A stretch of 47,910 bases of DNA from an uncultured Eubacteriales bacterium (GTDB lineage Bacteria; Bacillota; Clostridia; Peptostreptococcales; Anaerovoracaceae). A program made the translations under genes and the position numbers. Where the stretch lies: contig CADBRA010000012.1 in assembly GCA_902796965.1 (NCBI GenBank), positions 1 through 47,910 of the forward strand, in the 5' to 3' direction. The notes below the pieces were generated by a model. It worked only from the letters and a program-made list of their open reading frames with translations, was not told the origin of the DNA and did not search any database. This document shows positions 32,785-42,129 of the stretch, piece by piece (position 1 is the first letter of the stretch; each line of letters starts with the position of its first letter).

Positions 32785-35700
32785 ATGAAGAAGTTTAAAA
32801 AAGTTCTTGTTGCCAACAGAGGCGAGATTGCAATACGTATCATGCGTGCCTGCAAAGAGCTCGGCATCCGCACTGTTGCGATCTATTCAGAAGAAGACAA
32901 GAATGCTCTTTTCAGAACCAAGGCTGATGAGGCTTACAAGATAGGTGTAGGAAAAAGCCCGGTCGACGTTTATCTCGGCATCGATGAGATTATCGACCTT
33001 GCAAAGGCAAAGGGATGCGATGCTATACATCCAGGATACGGATTTCTGGCTGAAAACTCGGAGTTTGCAAAGCAGTGTGAAGCAAACGGCATCGAATTCA
33101 TAGGACCTACCGGCGACATGATGGACAAGCTCGGCGACAAGATTCAGTCGAAGATTCTCGCCAACAGTGTCGGCGTTCAGACTATTCCGGGCGTCAAAGA
33201 AGCAATCAAGTCAAACGAAGACGCTGTAAAGTTCGCTGAATACTGCGGCTATCCTGTAATGATCAAGGCTGCAGCAGGCGGCGGCGGACGCGGTATGCGT
33301 GTTGTCAGAGATCCTAAGGACCTCATTCCTGAATTCAACAGCGCTCAGAGTGAGTCGCTCAAGGCTTTTGGTTCTGATGAGATCTTTATCGAAAAATATG
33401 TTGAGGATCCTAAGCATATCGAGGTTCAGGTTCTCGGAGACAAATACGGCAATCTCGTTCATATGTATGAAAGAGACTGCTCTATACAGAGACGTCATCA
33501 GAAAGTAATAGAATTCACTCCTGCGCAGACTATCTCTGAAAAGCTCAGACAGGAGATCTGCAACGATGCGCTGAAGATTGCACAGGCTGTAAATTACAGA
33601 AGTGCCGGCACAGTAGAGTTCCTCGTTGATAAAAACGAAAATCATTACTTCATTGAGATGAACCCTAGAATTCAGGTAGAACATACTGTAACTGAGCTTG
33701 TAACTGAGATAGACATCGTTCAGTCGCAGATACTTATCGCAGAGGGATACGCTCTGAATTCACCTGAAATTAATATACCTAATCAGGATGCAGTACAGCC
33801 GAGAGGTGCTGCAATCCAGTGCAGAATCACTACTGAGGATCCTGCAAACCAGTTCGCTCCTGACACGGGAAAGATCGACTTCTATGCGACAGGTTCGGGC
33901 AACGGCGTAAGACTCGATGGCGGCAACGGCTTCACAGGTGCTGTCATAACTCCATACTACGACAGTCTGCTCGTAAAGATCACATGCTATGGCAGAGACT
34001 TCAAGTCGACAGTTCACAAGTCGATCAGAGCTCTCAACGAGCTTACGATCAGAGGAGTCAAGACAAACAGGAATTTCCTGCTCAACGTACTCAATCATCC
34101 TCAGTTCTTAGAAGGATCATGCACGACTAATTTCATCGCTGATAATCCTCAGCTCCTTAACGTGGACATGACTAATACAGATGACGACGAAGTCAGAGTC
34201 CTCAAGTTCTTGGGAAACAAGGCTGTCAACGAAGTCAAATGGGACAAGCCTCCTGCAAATATGCCGGAGATTCCTGACGTTGATGCTTCTGTCATTCCGA
34301 CGCTCAGAGGAACAAAGCAGATATTCGACGAGAGAGGCCCTGAAGGTCTTTCCAAGTGGGTTCTCGAACAGAAGCAGCTTCTCTTCACAGATACAACTAT
34401 GAGAGATGCTCAGCAGTCGCTCATGGCTACGCGCATGCGTACAATCGATCTCGAGAGAATCGCTGATGCTACTGCTGTTTACGGCAAAGACCTCTTCTCA
34501 CTTGAGATGTGGGGCGGAGCTACGTTTGACACATGCCTCAGATTCCTCAAGGAAGATCCGTGGGAAAGACTCGAGCTTCTCAGAAGACGTATTCCTAACA
34601 TATTAATGCAGATGCTCCTCAGAGGATCAAACGCAGTAGGATACAAGAGCTATCCTGACAACGTTCTTAAGCAGTTCATCAAGGAGTCTGCAAAGGGCGG
34701 AATCGACGTATTCAGGATATTCGATTCGCTCAACTGGATAGAGAGCATGCGCCTGCCTATCGATGAGGTAAGAAGTCAGGGCAAGATCGCGGAAGCCACT
34801 ATGTGCTATACTGGCGACATCCTCGATCCGACGAGAGAGAAATACAACCTCAACTATTACATTAAAAAGGCAAAAGAACTCGAGAAGGCTGGTGCGAATA
34901 TCATAGCGATCAAGGACATGTCTTCATTGCTCAAGCCTATGGCGGCATACAAGCTGATCAAGGAACTCAAGCAGGAAGTCGGTGTTCCTATCCATCTTCA
35001 CACTCACGATACCTCAGGCAACGGTGGTGCTACTCTCATGACAGCTTCGATGGCCGGTGTCGATATCGTAGATGCAGCATTCGACTCGATGGCTGGTCTC
35101 ACATCACAGCCGCCTCTTAACTCTACAGTTGCTGCACTCGAACACACAGACAGAGCTACAGGCATGAACATCGACGAACTTCAGACCATTGCAAATTACT
35201 GGAGCGGCGTAAGACCTGTATATGCTCAGTTCGAATCCGAACTCAAAAACGGATCTGCTGAGATCTATAAGTACGAGATGCCTGGCGGACAGTATTCAAA
35301 CTTCAGAGCTCAGGTAAACAGCTTTGGCCTTGGTCACAAGTTCCAGGAAGTAAAGGAAATGTACCGTCAGGTAAACCTGATGCTTGGAGATATCATAAAG
35401 GTAACTCCTTCTTCGAAGGTTGTTGGCGATATGGCCATCTTCATGGTACAGAACGGTCTGACTCCTCAGAACATATACGAAAAGGGACAGGGCATGGACT
35501 TCCCTGATTCGGTCGTTTCATACTTCGAGGGCATGATGGGACAGCCTGAGGGAGGTTTCCCGGAGAAACTCAGGGAACTCGTGCTCAAGGGCAAGCCTCA
35601 TATCGACGTAAGGCCAGGAACCCTGCTTCAGCCTGAAGACTTCGATGCGGTTAAGAAGCACCTGCACGAAAAATTTGGAATTGAGCCTACAGAACAGGAT

Positions 35701-36240
35701 CTTGCATCATACAACATGTATCCTAAGGTTTTCGAAGATTATCTCACTTCACTTAAAAAAGAAGGCAGCTTCAGATACATGGATTCCGATGTGTTCTTCC
35801 ACGGAATCAAACTCGGAGAAACTGTTGAAATCGAGCTCAACGAAGGAAAGACTCTCGTTGTCAAGTTTGTGGATGTTTCAAATCCTGACGAGAATGGCAA
35901 CAGACAGCTTACTTACCAGGTCAACGGCCTCATGAGAACGATTTCGATCAAGGACAAGCAGGCTATGACTTCTGTCCAGAACGTTTCGATTGTCATGGCT
36001 GACGAAGATGACGAGCATGATGTCGGAGCAAATATCCCTGGCAATATCGTCAAGGTTGTCGCTAAGGAAGGCGATGAAGTAGCAAAGGGTGATCCTATCG
36101 CTGTAATCGAGGCGATGAAGATGGAGACGAAGATCATCGCAACTATGGACGGAATTGTAGATAAGATCTACATTTCACAGGGCGATCAGGTCAAGTCAGG
36201 TCAGCTCGTAGCTAAGCTCAGAGAAAAAGAAGAAGCTTAA
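32785..36240 (+). CDS. pyc: Pyruvate carboxylase
   Basis: This biotin enzyme carboxylates pyruvate to oxaloacetate (anaplerosis). The 1151-residue single-chain form has the biotin carboxylase domain (residues about 1-455, with ANRGEIAIRIMRAC, the glycine-rich AAGGGGRGM ATP loop and EMNPRIQVEHTVTE), the carboxyltransferase domain (about 530-800, TDTTMRDAQQSLMATR and the metal-site HLHTHDTSGNG), the PC tetramerisation region and the C-terminal biotinyl domain with EAMKMET (biotinylated lysine near 1112). The length matches the family. ATG 32785 has GAGGT 10 bases upstream. A consensus TATAAT at 32750-32755 may be its -10, without a good -35. Confidence 0.97.
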   Translation: MKKFKKVLVANRGEIAIRIMRACKELGIRTVAIYSEEDKNALFRTKADEAYKIGVGKSPVDVYLGIDEIIDLAKAKGCDAIHPGYGFLAENSEFAKQCEANGIEFIGPTGDMMDKLGDKIQSKILANSVGVQTIPGVKEAIKSNEDAVKFAEYCGYPVMIKAAAGGGGRGMRVVRDPKDLIPEFNSAQSESLKAFGSDEIFIEKYVEDPKHIEVQVLGDKYGNLVHMYERDCSIQRRHQKVIEFTPAQTISEKLRQEICNDALKIAQAVNYRSAGTVEFLVDKNENHYFIEMNPRIQVEHTVTELVTEIDIVQSQILIAEGYALNSPEINIPNQDAVQPRGAAIQCRITTEDPANQFAPDTGKIDFYATGSGNGVRLDGGNGFTGAVITPYYDSLLVKITCYGRDFKSTVHKSIRALNELTIRGVKTNRNFLLNVLNHPQFLEGSCTTNFIADNPQLLNVDMTNTDDDEVRVLKFLGNKAVNEVKWDKPPANMPEIPDVDASVIPTLRGTKQIFDERGPEGLSKWVLEQKQLLFTDTTMRDAQQSLMATRMRTIDLERIADATAVYGKDLFSLEMWGGATFDTCLRFLKEDPWERLELLRRRIPNILMQMLLRGSNAVGYKSYPDNVLKQFIKESAKGGIDVFRIFDSLNWIESMRLPIDEVRSQGKIAEATMCYTGDILDPTREKYNLNYYIKKAKELEKAGANIIAIKDMSSLLKPMAAYKLIKELKQEVGVPIHLHTHDTSGNGGATLMTASMAGVDIVDAAFDSMAGLTSQPPLNSTVAALEHTDRATGMNIDELQTIANYWSGVRPVYAQFESELKNGSAEIYKYEMPGGQYSNFRAQVNSFGLGHKFQEVKEMYRQVNLMLGDIIKVTPSSKVVGDMAIFMVQNGLTPQNIYEKGQGMDFPDSVVSYFEGMMGQPEGGFPEKLRELVLKGKPHIDVRPGTLLQPEDFDAVKKHLHEKFGIEPTEQDLASYNMYPKVFEDYLTSLKKEGSFRYMDSDVFFHGIKLGETVEIELNEGKTLVVKFVDVSNPDENGNRQLTYQVNGLMRTISIKDKQAMTSVQNVSIVMADEDDEHDVGANIPGNIVKVVAKEGDEVAKGDPIAVIEAMKMETKIIATMDGIVDKIYISQGDQVKSGQLVAKLREKEEA

Positions 36241-36343
36241 ACAGAGGAAATCTCGGACTGGAAACAGGACGAAAATAATATACAGTATGAAGCCATGACA
36301 AAGTACAACTGTGTACTGCGGCAGACAGCTGATATTTATCAGG

Positions 36344-36375
36344 GGCTGCTCCGGAAGTACGGGGCAGCCTTTTTT
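36344..36375 (+). terminator. Intrinsic terminator of pyc
   Basis: A 9-bp stem (36344-36352 with 36361-36369, one G-T pair) and 8-base loop are followed by six T residues. Confidence 0.9.
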
Positions 36376-36407
36376 CAATACAGCTGATAACAGGAGTAAA
36401 CAGCAAA

Positions 36408-37421
36408 ATGATAATAATATTAAAAGAGGACGCAAATGCGGAAAAAGTCGCGCTGCTCAAGGGCAAACTCAGATCTCTCGGATTCGATATACACGAATCG
36501 CAGGGACAGAGACAAAGACTGCTTGGACTCGTAGGCGACACGTCGATACTCGAACCTGATGATCTCATGGCAAACGATGTAGTAGCCGATGTCAAGAGAG
36601 TGCAGGAGCCGTATAAAAAGGCAAACCGCAAGATGCATCCTGAGGACACAGTCCTCGACATAGGCGGTCATAAAATCGGAGGCGGTCATTTTCAAGTTAT
36701 CGCCGGACCGTGCTCAATAGAGACAAAAGAACAGATCACAGAGGTGGCACAAGACGTAAAAAATAGCGGAGCGCATCTGCTCAGAGGAGGAGCATTCAAG
36801 CCTCGCACATCACCTTACTCATTCCAGGGACTTGCAAACAACGGCCTCAAACTGCTGCTCAGCGCAAAAGAAGCCACGGGCCTTCCTGTCGTCACTGAAA
36901 TAATGACACCTGAGCATCTTCTTCTGTTCGATGATGTGGATATAGTTCAGGTCGGAGCGAGAAATATGCAGAATTTCCAGCTGCTTAAAGCTCTCGGCAA
37001 GACACATAAGACAGTGCTCCTCAAGAGAGGCCTTGCGAACACTCTTGAAGAACTTGTCATGAGCGCCGAGTATATCATGGCCGGCGGCAATGAAAATGTA
37101 ATTCTCTGTGAGAGAGGCATCAGGACATTTGAGACCTCTATGAGAAACACACTTGATATATCTGCGATTCCAATGCTCAAGAGCATGACACATCTGCCTG
37201 TTATCGTAGATCCGAGCCATGCGGCGGGCATAAGATGGATGGTACCGTCACTTGCAAAGGCGGCAGTAGCAGCTGGCGCTGACGGACTCATGATAGAAGT
37301 TCACAACGATCCTGAAAATGCCCTCTGCGACGGACCTCAGTCTCTGACACCTGAGCAGTTCGACAAGCTCATGGCGGAACTCCGCCCTGAAGTAGAATTT
37401 TTCGGAAAGACAATGGATTAA
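36408..37421 (+). CDS. aroF: 3-deoxy-7-phosphoheptulonate synthase (class I-beta, KDO8P-synthase-like)
   Basis: This enzyme condenses phosphoenolpyruvate and erythrose 4-phosphate, the first step of the shikimate pathway. The 337-residue protein has an N-terminal ferredoxin-like regulatory domain (about residues 1-70) and a TIM barrel with VIAGPCSIE, LLRGGAFKPRTSPYSFQG, VQVGARNMQN, VLLKRG and VDPSHAAG. These are the hallmarks of the type I-beta group. AGGAG lies upstream of the ATG. deoD follows after 9 bases although the pathways are unrelated; no other aromatic-pathway gene is adjacent. Confidence 0.95.
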   Translation: MIIILKEDANAEKVALLKGKLRSLGFDIHESQGQRQRLLGLVGDTSILEPDDLMANDVVADVKRVQEPYKKANRKMHPEDTVLDIGGHKIGGGHFQVIAGPCSIETKEQITEVAQDVKNSGAHLLRGGAFKPRTSPYSFQGLANNGLKLLLSAKEATGLPVVTEIMTPEHLLLFDDVDIVQVGARNMQNFQLLKALGKTHKTVLLKRGLANTLEELVMSAEYIMAGGNENVILCERGIRTFETSMRNTLDISAIPMLKSMTHLPVIVDPSHAAGIRWMVPSLAKAAVAAGADGLMIEVHNDPENALCDGPQSLTPEQFDKLMAELRPEVEFFGKTMD

Positions 37422-37430
37422 GGAGAAAAA

Positions 37431-38144
37431 ATGGGAGCATCAATTCACATAAATGCCGAAGTTGGCGATATTGCAGAAACGATTTTACTGCCGGGAGATC
37501 CCCTTAGGGCAAAATACATTGCTGAAAATTTCATGGAAGATGCAGTCTGCTTCAATCAAATACGCGGAAATTTCGGATATACGGGCACATATAAAGGAAA
37601 GAGAGTTTCAGTCATGGGAACGGGCATGGGCATGCCATCAATCTCAATATATGCGCACGAGCTTATAACCGTTTATGGCTGCAAAAATCTTATCAGAATC
37701 GGTTCGGCAGGATCATATCAGGCAGATGTGCATACGAGAGATCTTGTGATGGCAGTGGCATCATCGACGGATTCAAACTTCGAGTATACATTCCACCTGC
37801 CGGGACATTTCTCTCCGTGTGCTGATTTTGATCTGATGGTGGCAGCAAAGACATCCGCAATTCAGCAGGGAATAAACTTGAAGGCAGGGAATGTGGCATC
37901 AGTAGACGTATTCTATGACGATGATCCTGATACTTGGAAGAGCTGGGCAAAGATGGGCGTTCTCGCTGTCGAAATGGAATCGGCTGCTCTATATATGAAC
38001 GCAGCTCGTTACGGAGCAAAAGCCCTTGCGCTCGTGACCATAAGCGATAATTTCGTGACAGGTGAGAAGCTTTCTCCTGAAGACCGCGAAAAATCATTTA
38101 CTGATATGATCTCTGTCTCACTCGGAATGCTGAAATACATTTAA
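37431..38144 (+). CDS. deoD: Purine-nucleoside phosphorylase, DeoD type
   Basis: DeoD splits purine nucleosides with phosphate in salvage. The 237-residue protein has ILLPGDPLRAKYIAENF, GTGMGMPSISIYAHELI, IRIGSAGS and the nucleoside-binding VEMESAALY segment, with DNFVTGE containing the catalytic aspartate region. Length fits the hexameric trimer-of-dimers PNP class. AAGGAG precedes the ATG. It is probably co-transcribed with aroF. Confidence 0.96.
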   Translation: MGASIHINAEVGDIAETILLPGDPLRAKYIAENFMEDAVCFNQIRGNFGYTGTYKGKRVSVMGTGMGMPSISIYAHELITVYGCKNLIRIGSAGSYQADVHTRDLVMAVASSTDSNFEYTFHLPGHFSPCADFDLMVAAKTSAIQQGINLKAGNVASVDVFYDDDPDTWKSWAKMGVLAVEMESAALYMNAARYGAKALALVTISDNFVTGEKLSPEDREKSFTDMISVSLGMLKYI

Positions 38145-38464
38145 TAATCAGGGAAATCTCGTATGGAAATATATGTGCCGCAATCACAGGCAGCGCACAG
38201 CTCCTGATGCGGCGCATGCCGTATGCTCCCAGGCGGACAGATTTTTCTCTTGAATACAATGGAACACTCTTGCGAATGCGGCAGATCGACCGCTCCGCGG
38301 ACGCTTTGCATGTGGTATATGAAAAATGTTCATACATTAAAATGCAGAAGAACGCCGCTATTCACAAAATTTTCCGTCTGTGTGCGGGAACAGATTCTTC
38401 ATTTCTGCCGTTTCTGCGGCGGAATGAAATATTAAAAGATGGTATTGGAAAGGTACGTCATAAT
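38145..38464 (+). other. Gene-free region between deoD and the aminopeptidase gene
   Basis: About 320 bases without a supported gene. The aminopeptidase frame stays open back to an ATG at 38207, but that extension has no ribosome binding site and an unusual C/R/H-rich composition. A hairpin CCGC-TCC-GCGG (38290-38300) belongs to the triloop series found elsewhere in the window. No convincing terminator or promoter was found. Confidence 0.4.
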
Positions 38465-39574
38465 ATGGATGAAAGAATAAAAAAATTCGCTTCTATGATC
38501 GTGAATTACAGCTGTGAAGTGAAGCCTGGCGAAAATGTGCTGATTGAAGAAGTCGGCTCGGACGCCAAACCTCTCATTCAGCAGCTCATAAGAGAGGTAT
38601 ACAAGGCAGGAGGAAAACCATACCTTGGTCTTGGAGACGGTGCGCTCAACCGCGAGATAATCAAGAACTGTTCAGAGGAACAGCTCGAATTCATGAGAGA
38701 TTACAAGATGGCACAGATGAAAGGCATGGATGCATATATCGCAGTCCGTGCCTCAGAAAATACGTCCGAGCTTTCTGACATAGATCCTGAAAAGCTCAGC
38801 CTTTACAGCAGGATCCTAAGACCTGTCATAGATGAGCGCGTAGATAATACTAAGTGGGCTATCATGAGATATCCTAATCCGTCGATGGCGCAGCTCGCAG
38901 GAACGAGCACAGAAGCTTTCGAGGATTTTTACTTCGATGTCTGCACGCTTGATTACGCAAAAATGTCGAAGGCTATGGATCCGCTCGTGTATCTTATGAA
39001 CAATACTGACAGGGTACATATCATTGCTCCGGGCACTGATCTCACATTCTCGATAAAAGGTATACCTGCGGTAAAGTGCGACGGAAAATATAACATTCCT
39101 GACGGTGAAGTGTACACTGCGCCGGTTAAAGAATCGATGAACGGAGTCATAAGCTATAACACATTCTCTGAACAGCAGGGATTCACATTTCAGGATATAA
39201 GATTTGAGATCAAGAATGGAAAAATCATTAATGCGTCATCAAATGACACGGAGCGCATAAACAAGATCCTCGATACAGATGAAGGAGCACGCTACTTCGG
39301 AGAATTTTCATTCGGACTCAACCCTTATATACTTCATCCTATGAAAGACACGCTTTTCGATGAAAAGATCACCGGGAGCATCCATCTCACACCTGGAGCA
39401 TCTTATGAGGATGCTCCGAATGGAAACAAATCAGCTGTTCACTGGGATCTTGTTCTCATCCAGCGCGAAGATTACGGCGGAGGTGAGATTTGGTTCGATG
39501 ATGTTCTGGTTAGAAAGGACGGCCGCTTTGTCCTTCCAGAACTCGATGGTCTAAATCCGGAAAATCTTAAATAG
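38465..39574 (+). CDS. M29 family aminopeptidase
   Basis: The 369-residue protein matches the thermophilic-type M29 metallo-aminopeptidases (AmpS/aminopeptidase T). The N-terminal domain includes SCEVKPGENVLIEEVGSDAKPL. The C-terminal domain carries the metal ligands in GEFSFGLNP, FDEKITGSIHLTPG and NKSAVHWDLV, ending with EIWFDDVLVRKDGRFV. It is a cytosolic exopeptidase with broad specificity. The ATG at 38465 gives the normal MDERIKKFA start; the ribosome binding site is weak (AAAGG about 12 bases away). The stop codon TAG directly abuts the next ATG, so translation is probably coupled. Confidence 0.93.
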   Translation: MDERIKKFASMIVNYSCEVKPGENVLIEEVGSDAKPLIQQLIREVYKAGGKPYLGLGDGALNREIIKNCSEEQLEFMRDYKMAQMKGMDAYIAVRASENTSELSDIDPEKLSLYSRILRPVIDERVDNTKWAIMRYPNPSMAQLAGTSTEAFEDFYFDVCTLDYAKMSKAMDPLVYLMNNTDRVHIIAPGTDLTFSIKGIPAVKCDGKYNIPDGEVYTAPVKESMNGVISYNTFSEQQGFTFQDIRFEIKNGKIINASSNDTERINKILDTDEGARYFGEFSFGLNPYILHPMKDTLFDEKITGSIHLTPGASYEDAPNGNKSAVHWDLVLIQREDYGGGEIWFDDVLVRKDGRFVLPELDGLNPENLK

Positions 39575-40297
39575 ATGAAAATAGATAAAAACGACTGGCT
39601 CATGCGGACAAAGCTTCTTGCCGGAGAAGAAGCCGTAGAGAGAATCCGCACTTCGGAGATCGCAGTTTTCGGACTTGGCGGAGTCGGCTCCTATGCATGT
39701 GAAGCGGTATGCAGAGCAGGAACCGGCAGAATATTCATCTGCGACGATGATACGGTCGATGTAACCAACATAAACAGGCAGCTCATAGCAGATACAACTA
39801 CAGTTGGAATGCGCAAAGTCGACGTCGAAGCGGAACGGATCATGAGAATAAATCCCGATTCTGTTATAATAAAAGAGTACCGGAGATTTGATGAGACAAC
39901 AGCAGGCAGTTTTCCCTTTGGGGAATTCGATTATGTTATAGATGCTATCGATTCGATAGATTCCAAACTTCTGCTCATAAAGACCGCTCACGAAGCAGGT
40001 GTACCAATAATAAGCGCCATGGGCGGCGGCAGCAAGCTTGATCCTTCGCAGCTTGAGTATGCCGATATTGCCGACACTTCTTATGACCCGCTTGCAAGAT
40101 CTGTTAGACAGAAGCTCAGAAAGATAGGTATATACCACACCAGAGTGGTTTATTCACGGGAATCACCGAAGCGCAGTGTGCCATATAAAGATGCTCCGTA
40201 TACAGCGAGCATTTCATTCGTCCCTCCGGCGGCTGGTTTTATGCTTGCAGCAGCTGCGTTAAACGATATCATGAACATTCCGGGAGAACAGAAATGA
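39575..40297 (+). CDS. tcdA: tRNA threonylcarbamoyladenosine dehydratase (TcdA/CsdL, ThiF-like)
   Basis: TcdA cyclises t6A37 of tRNA to ct6A using ATP. The 240-residue E1-like protein has the nucleotide-binding GLGGVGSYACEAVCRAG (about residues 33-49), the DDDTVDVTNINRQ segment, YVIDAIDSIDSKLLLI and the C-terminal FVPPAAGFMLA typical of the subfamily, rather than of ThiF or MoeB. It begins immediately after the aminopeptidase stop and overlaps the acyl-CoA ligase by 4 bases (ATGA). The tight packing with metabolic genes is unusual, but the sequence is a standard TcdA. Confidence 0.91.
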   Translation: MKIDKNDWLMRTKLLAGEEAVERIRTSEIAVFGLGGVGSYACEAVCRAGTGRIFICDDDTVDVTNINRQLIADTTTVGMRKVDVEAERIMRINPDSVIIKEYRRFDETTAGSFPFGEFDYVIDAIDSIDSKLLLIKTAHEAGVPIISAMGGGSKLDPSQLEYADIADTSYDPLARSVRQKLRKIGIYHTRVVYSRESPKRSVPYKDAPYTASISFVPPAAGFMLAAAALNDIMNIPGEQK

Positions 40298-42129
40298 GTA
40301 AGGAAATTATATATGACAGACCACGTGATCACTATTGGTACACGGATATCAGAGACGTTTCCACGATGAAGGAAATGCTCGAAGGAAGTGTCGGTTCATT
40401 CCCTGACAGACCCGCTTTCTGGGTAAAACGTCAGAAAGGCGGCGAGTACGTTCCGGTGAGCTATACGCTGTTTTACAGAGACGTGAGATCTTTAGCGACA
40501 GCTCTGATCAGCAGAGGTTTTAAAGGGAAACGAATTGCGGTCATCGGGATAAACAGTTATGAGTGGATAGCGGCTTATCTTGCAGTTGTTATGATTGGCT
40601 CAATAGCAGTGCCGCTTGACCGGGAACTCAAAAAAGACGAAGTAGAAAATCTCGTGAAAAGCGCGGATGTTTCCATGATATTCTACTCGGAAAATCAGTC
40701 ACAGAAGGTTGCAGATCTCGATGGCGTAACAAAAGCAGCTATGCGTTTTTATGCTGACAGGACAGATGAAAATGTCACGATGAGTCAGTATATACGTTCA
40801 CCGTTTTATTCTTCGGTGAAAAGAGCGGCAGAGTGTGACTTTACGTGGAAGGAGCTTGTAGCAGAAGGAGAAGAGCTCTTAACGGAAGGTGACGTTCGCT
40901 TCGATGAAATCGAGACAGATCCTGAAGTCATGTCTGTCATACTTTATACATCTGGAACTACAGGAACTCCCAAGGGCGTAATGCTTTCCCAGAAAAATAT
41001 TCTCTTCGACATCATGGATACATGCCGCATCGCTGATGTTGATGAAAAAGACAAGACACTTTCGATTCTTCCAATTCATCACACGTATGAGTGTACATTT
41101 GGAATGCTCCTTATACTGTATAAAGGTGCGAGCACAGCTTTCTGCGAGGGACTTCACTATATAACAAAAAATATGCAGGAATGCGGTCCTACTGTATTCA
41201 TTGCAGTTCCTCTCATTCTCGAGATGATTCACGGCAGAATTTTCAAGCAGTCCAGAAAGGAAGGCAGAGAGAAAGCTCTAAAGAGAGCGCTGATGCTCAG
41301 CAGAAGCCTGAGAACGATCGGAATCGATGTAAGAAGAAAGCTTTTTGCTCCGGTACTCAGACAGCTCGGCGGAAATCTGCAGAAGTTCATAATAGGAGCA
41401 GCTGCAATTTCGCCTAATATTATCAGAGATTTTGAGGACATGGGCATAACAGTTCTTCAGGGGTATGGCCTTACCGAATGTACTCCACTCGCTGTCGGAA
41501 CTCCTGAAAAAGCCAAAGAGCGCTATAAAAAAGCAGGCTCTGTAGGAGTTCCTCTTAAGCACGGCGACATGAAGATAGTCGATCCGGACGAAGACGGCAT
41601 AGGAAAGATCTATTACAGGGGACCGAATGTTATGCTCGGATATTATAATATGCCAGAAGAGACTGCTGAGGTTATGCACAGCGGCTGGCTTGAGACAGGC
41701 GATCTGGGATTCATGGACACAGACGGCTGGCTGTATATCGCCGGCAGGTACAAGAACATGATCGTAACGGCGACAGGCAAAAATATATATCCTGAAGAGA
41801 TCGAGGAAATATTCAATAAACTGCCGTGCATAAGCGAATGTATGGTATATCCTGATAATCAGGACGGTGTCGAAGCCGTCGCATGCCAGGTATGGCCGGA
41901 CGCAGCGTACATCAAATCCGAAACAGGCAGCGATCCCGACAGCGGAGAAATATACAAATTCATAAAGTCTGCAATAAATGAAGAAAATATGAACCTAGTT
42001 TCATATAAGCGAATAAAGAAAGTTGTAATAAGAGACCGTGATTTTATCCGCACAACTACAGGAAAGATACGACGCAGTGACAATATAGACGATTATTTCC
42101 CTGACGGTATGGAAAAACCTGAATTATGA
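40294..42129 (+). CDS. AMP-dependent synthetase / long-chain acyl-CoA ligase
   Basis: The 611-residue enzyme activates a carboxylate with ATP, then usually transfers it to CoA. The P-loop-like motif is ILYTSGTTGTPKGVMLSQ. Further family motifs are GYGLTECTPLA, WLETGDLGFMDTDGWLYIAGRYKNMIV and the C-terminal lysine in TGKIRR. The arrangement resembles bacterial FACL/FadD15-type ligases with long N-terminal domains. The substrate is not determined. It overlaps the genes on both sides by ATGA, so it is made with TcdA and the M20 hydrolase. Confidence 0.9.
   Translation: MSKEIIYDRPRDHYWYTDIRDVSTMKEMLEGSVGSFPDRPAFWVKRQKGGEYVPVSYTLFYRDVRSLATALISRGFKGKRIAVIGINSYEWIAAYLAVVMIGSIAVPLDRELKKDEVENLVKSADVSMIFYSENQSQKVADLDGVTKAAMRFYADRTDENVTMSQYIRSPFYSSVKRAAECDFTWKELVAEGEELLTEGDVRFDEIETDPEVMSVILYTSGTTGTPKGVMLSQKNILFDIMDTCRIADVDEKDKTLSILPIHHTYECTFGMLLILYKGASTAFCEGLHYITKNMQECGPTVFIAVPLILEMIHGRIFKQSRKEGREKALKRALMLSRSLRTIGIDVRRKLFAPVLRQLGGNLQKFIIGAAAISPNIIRDFEDMGITVLQGYGLTECTPLAVGTPEKAKERYKKAGSVGVPLKHGDMKIVDPDEDGIGKIYYRGPNVMLGYYNMPEETAEVMHSGWLETGDLGFMDTDGWLYIAGRYKNMIVTATGKNIYPEEIEEIFNKLPCISECMVYPDNQDGVEAVACQVWPDAAYIKSETGSDPDSGEIYKFIKSAINEENMNLVSYKRIKKVVIRDRDFIRTTTGKIRRSDNIDDYFPDGMEKPEL

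Noticed and set aside
38207-38464. N-terminal extension of the M29 aminopeptidase in frame back to an ATG at 38207
   Set aside because: It would add 86 residues rich in C, R and H with no ribosome binding site. The family starts at MDERIKKF, encoded from 38465, and a triloop hairpin lies in the extension.
40294-42129. Possibility that the ligase, TcdA and hydrolases form a new nonribosomal peptide pathway
   Set aside because: No carrier protein, condensation domain or transporter is present; each enzyme is explained by ordinary housekeeping families.
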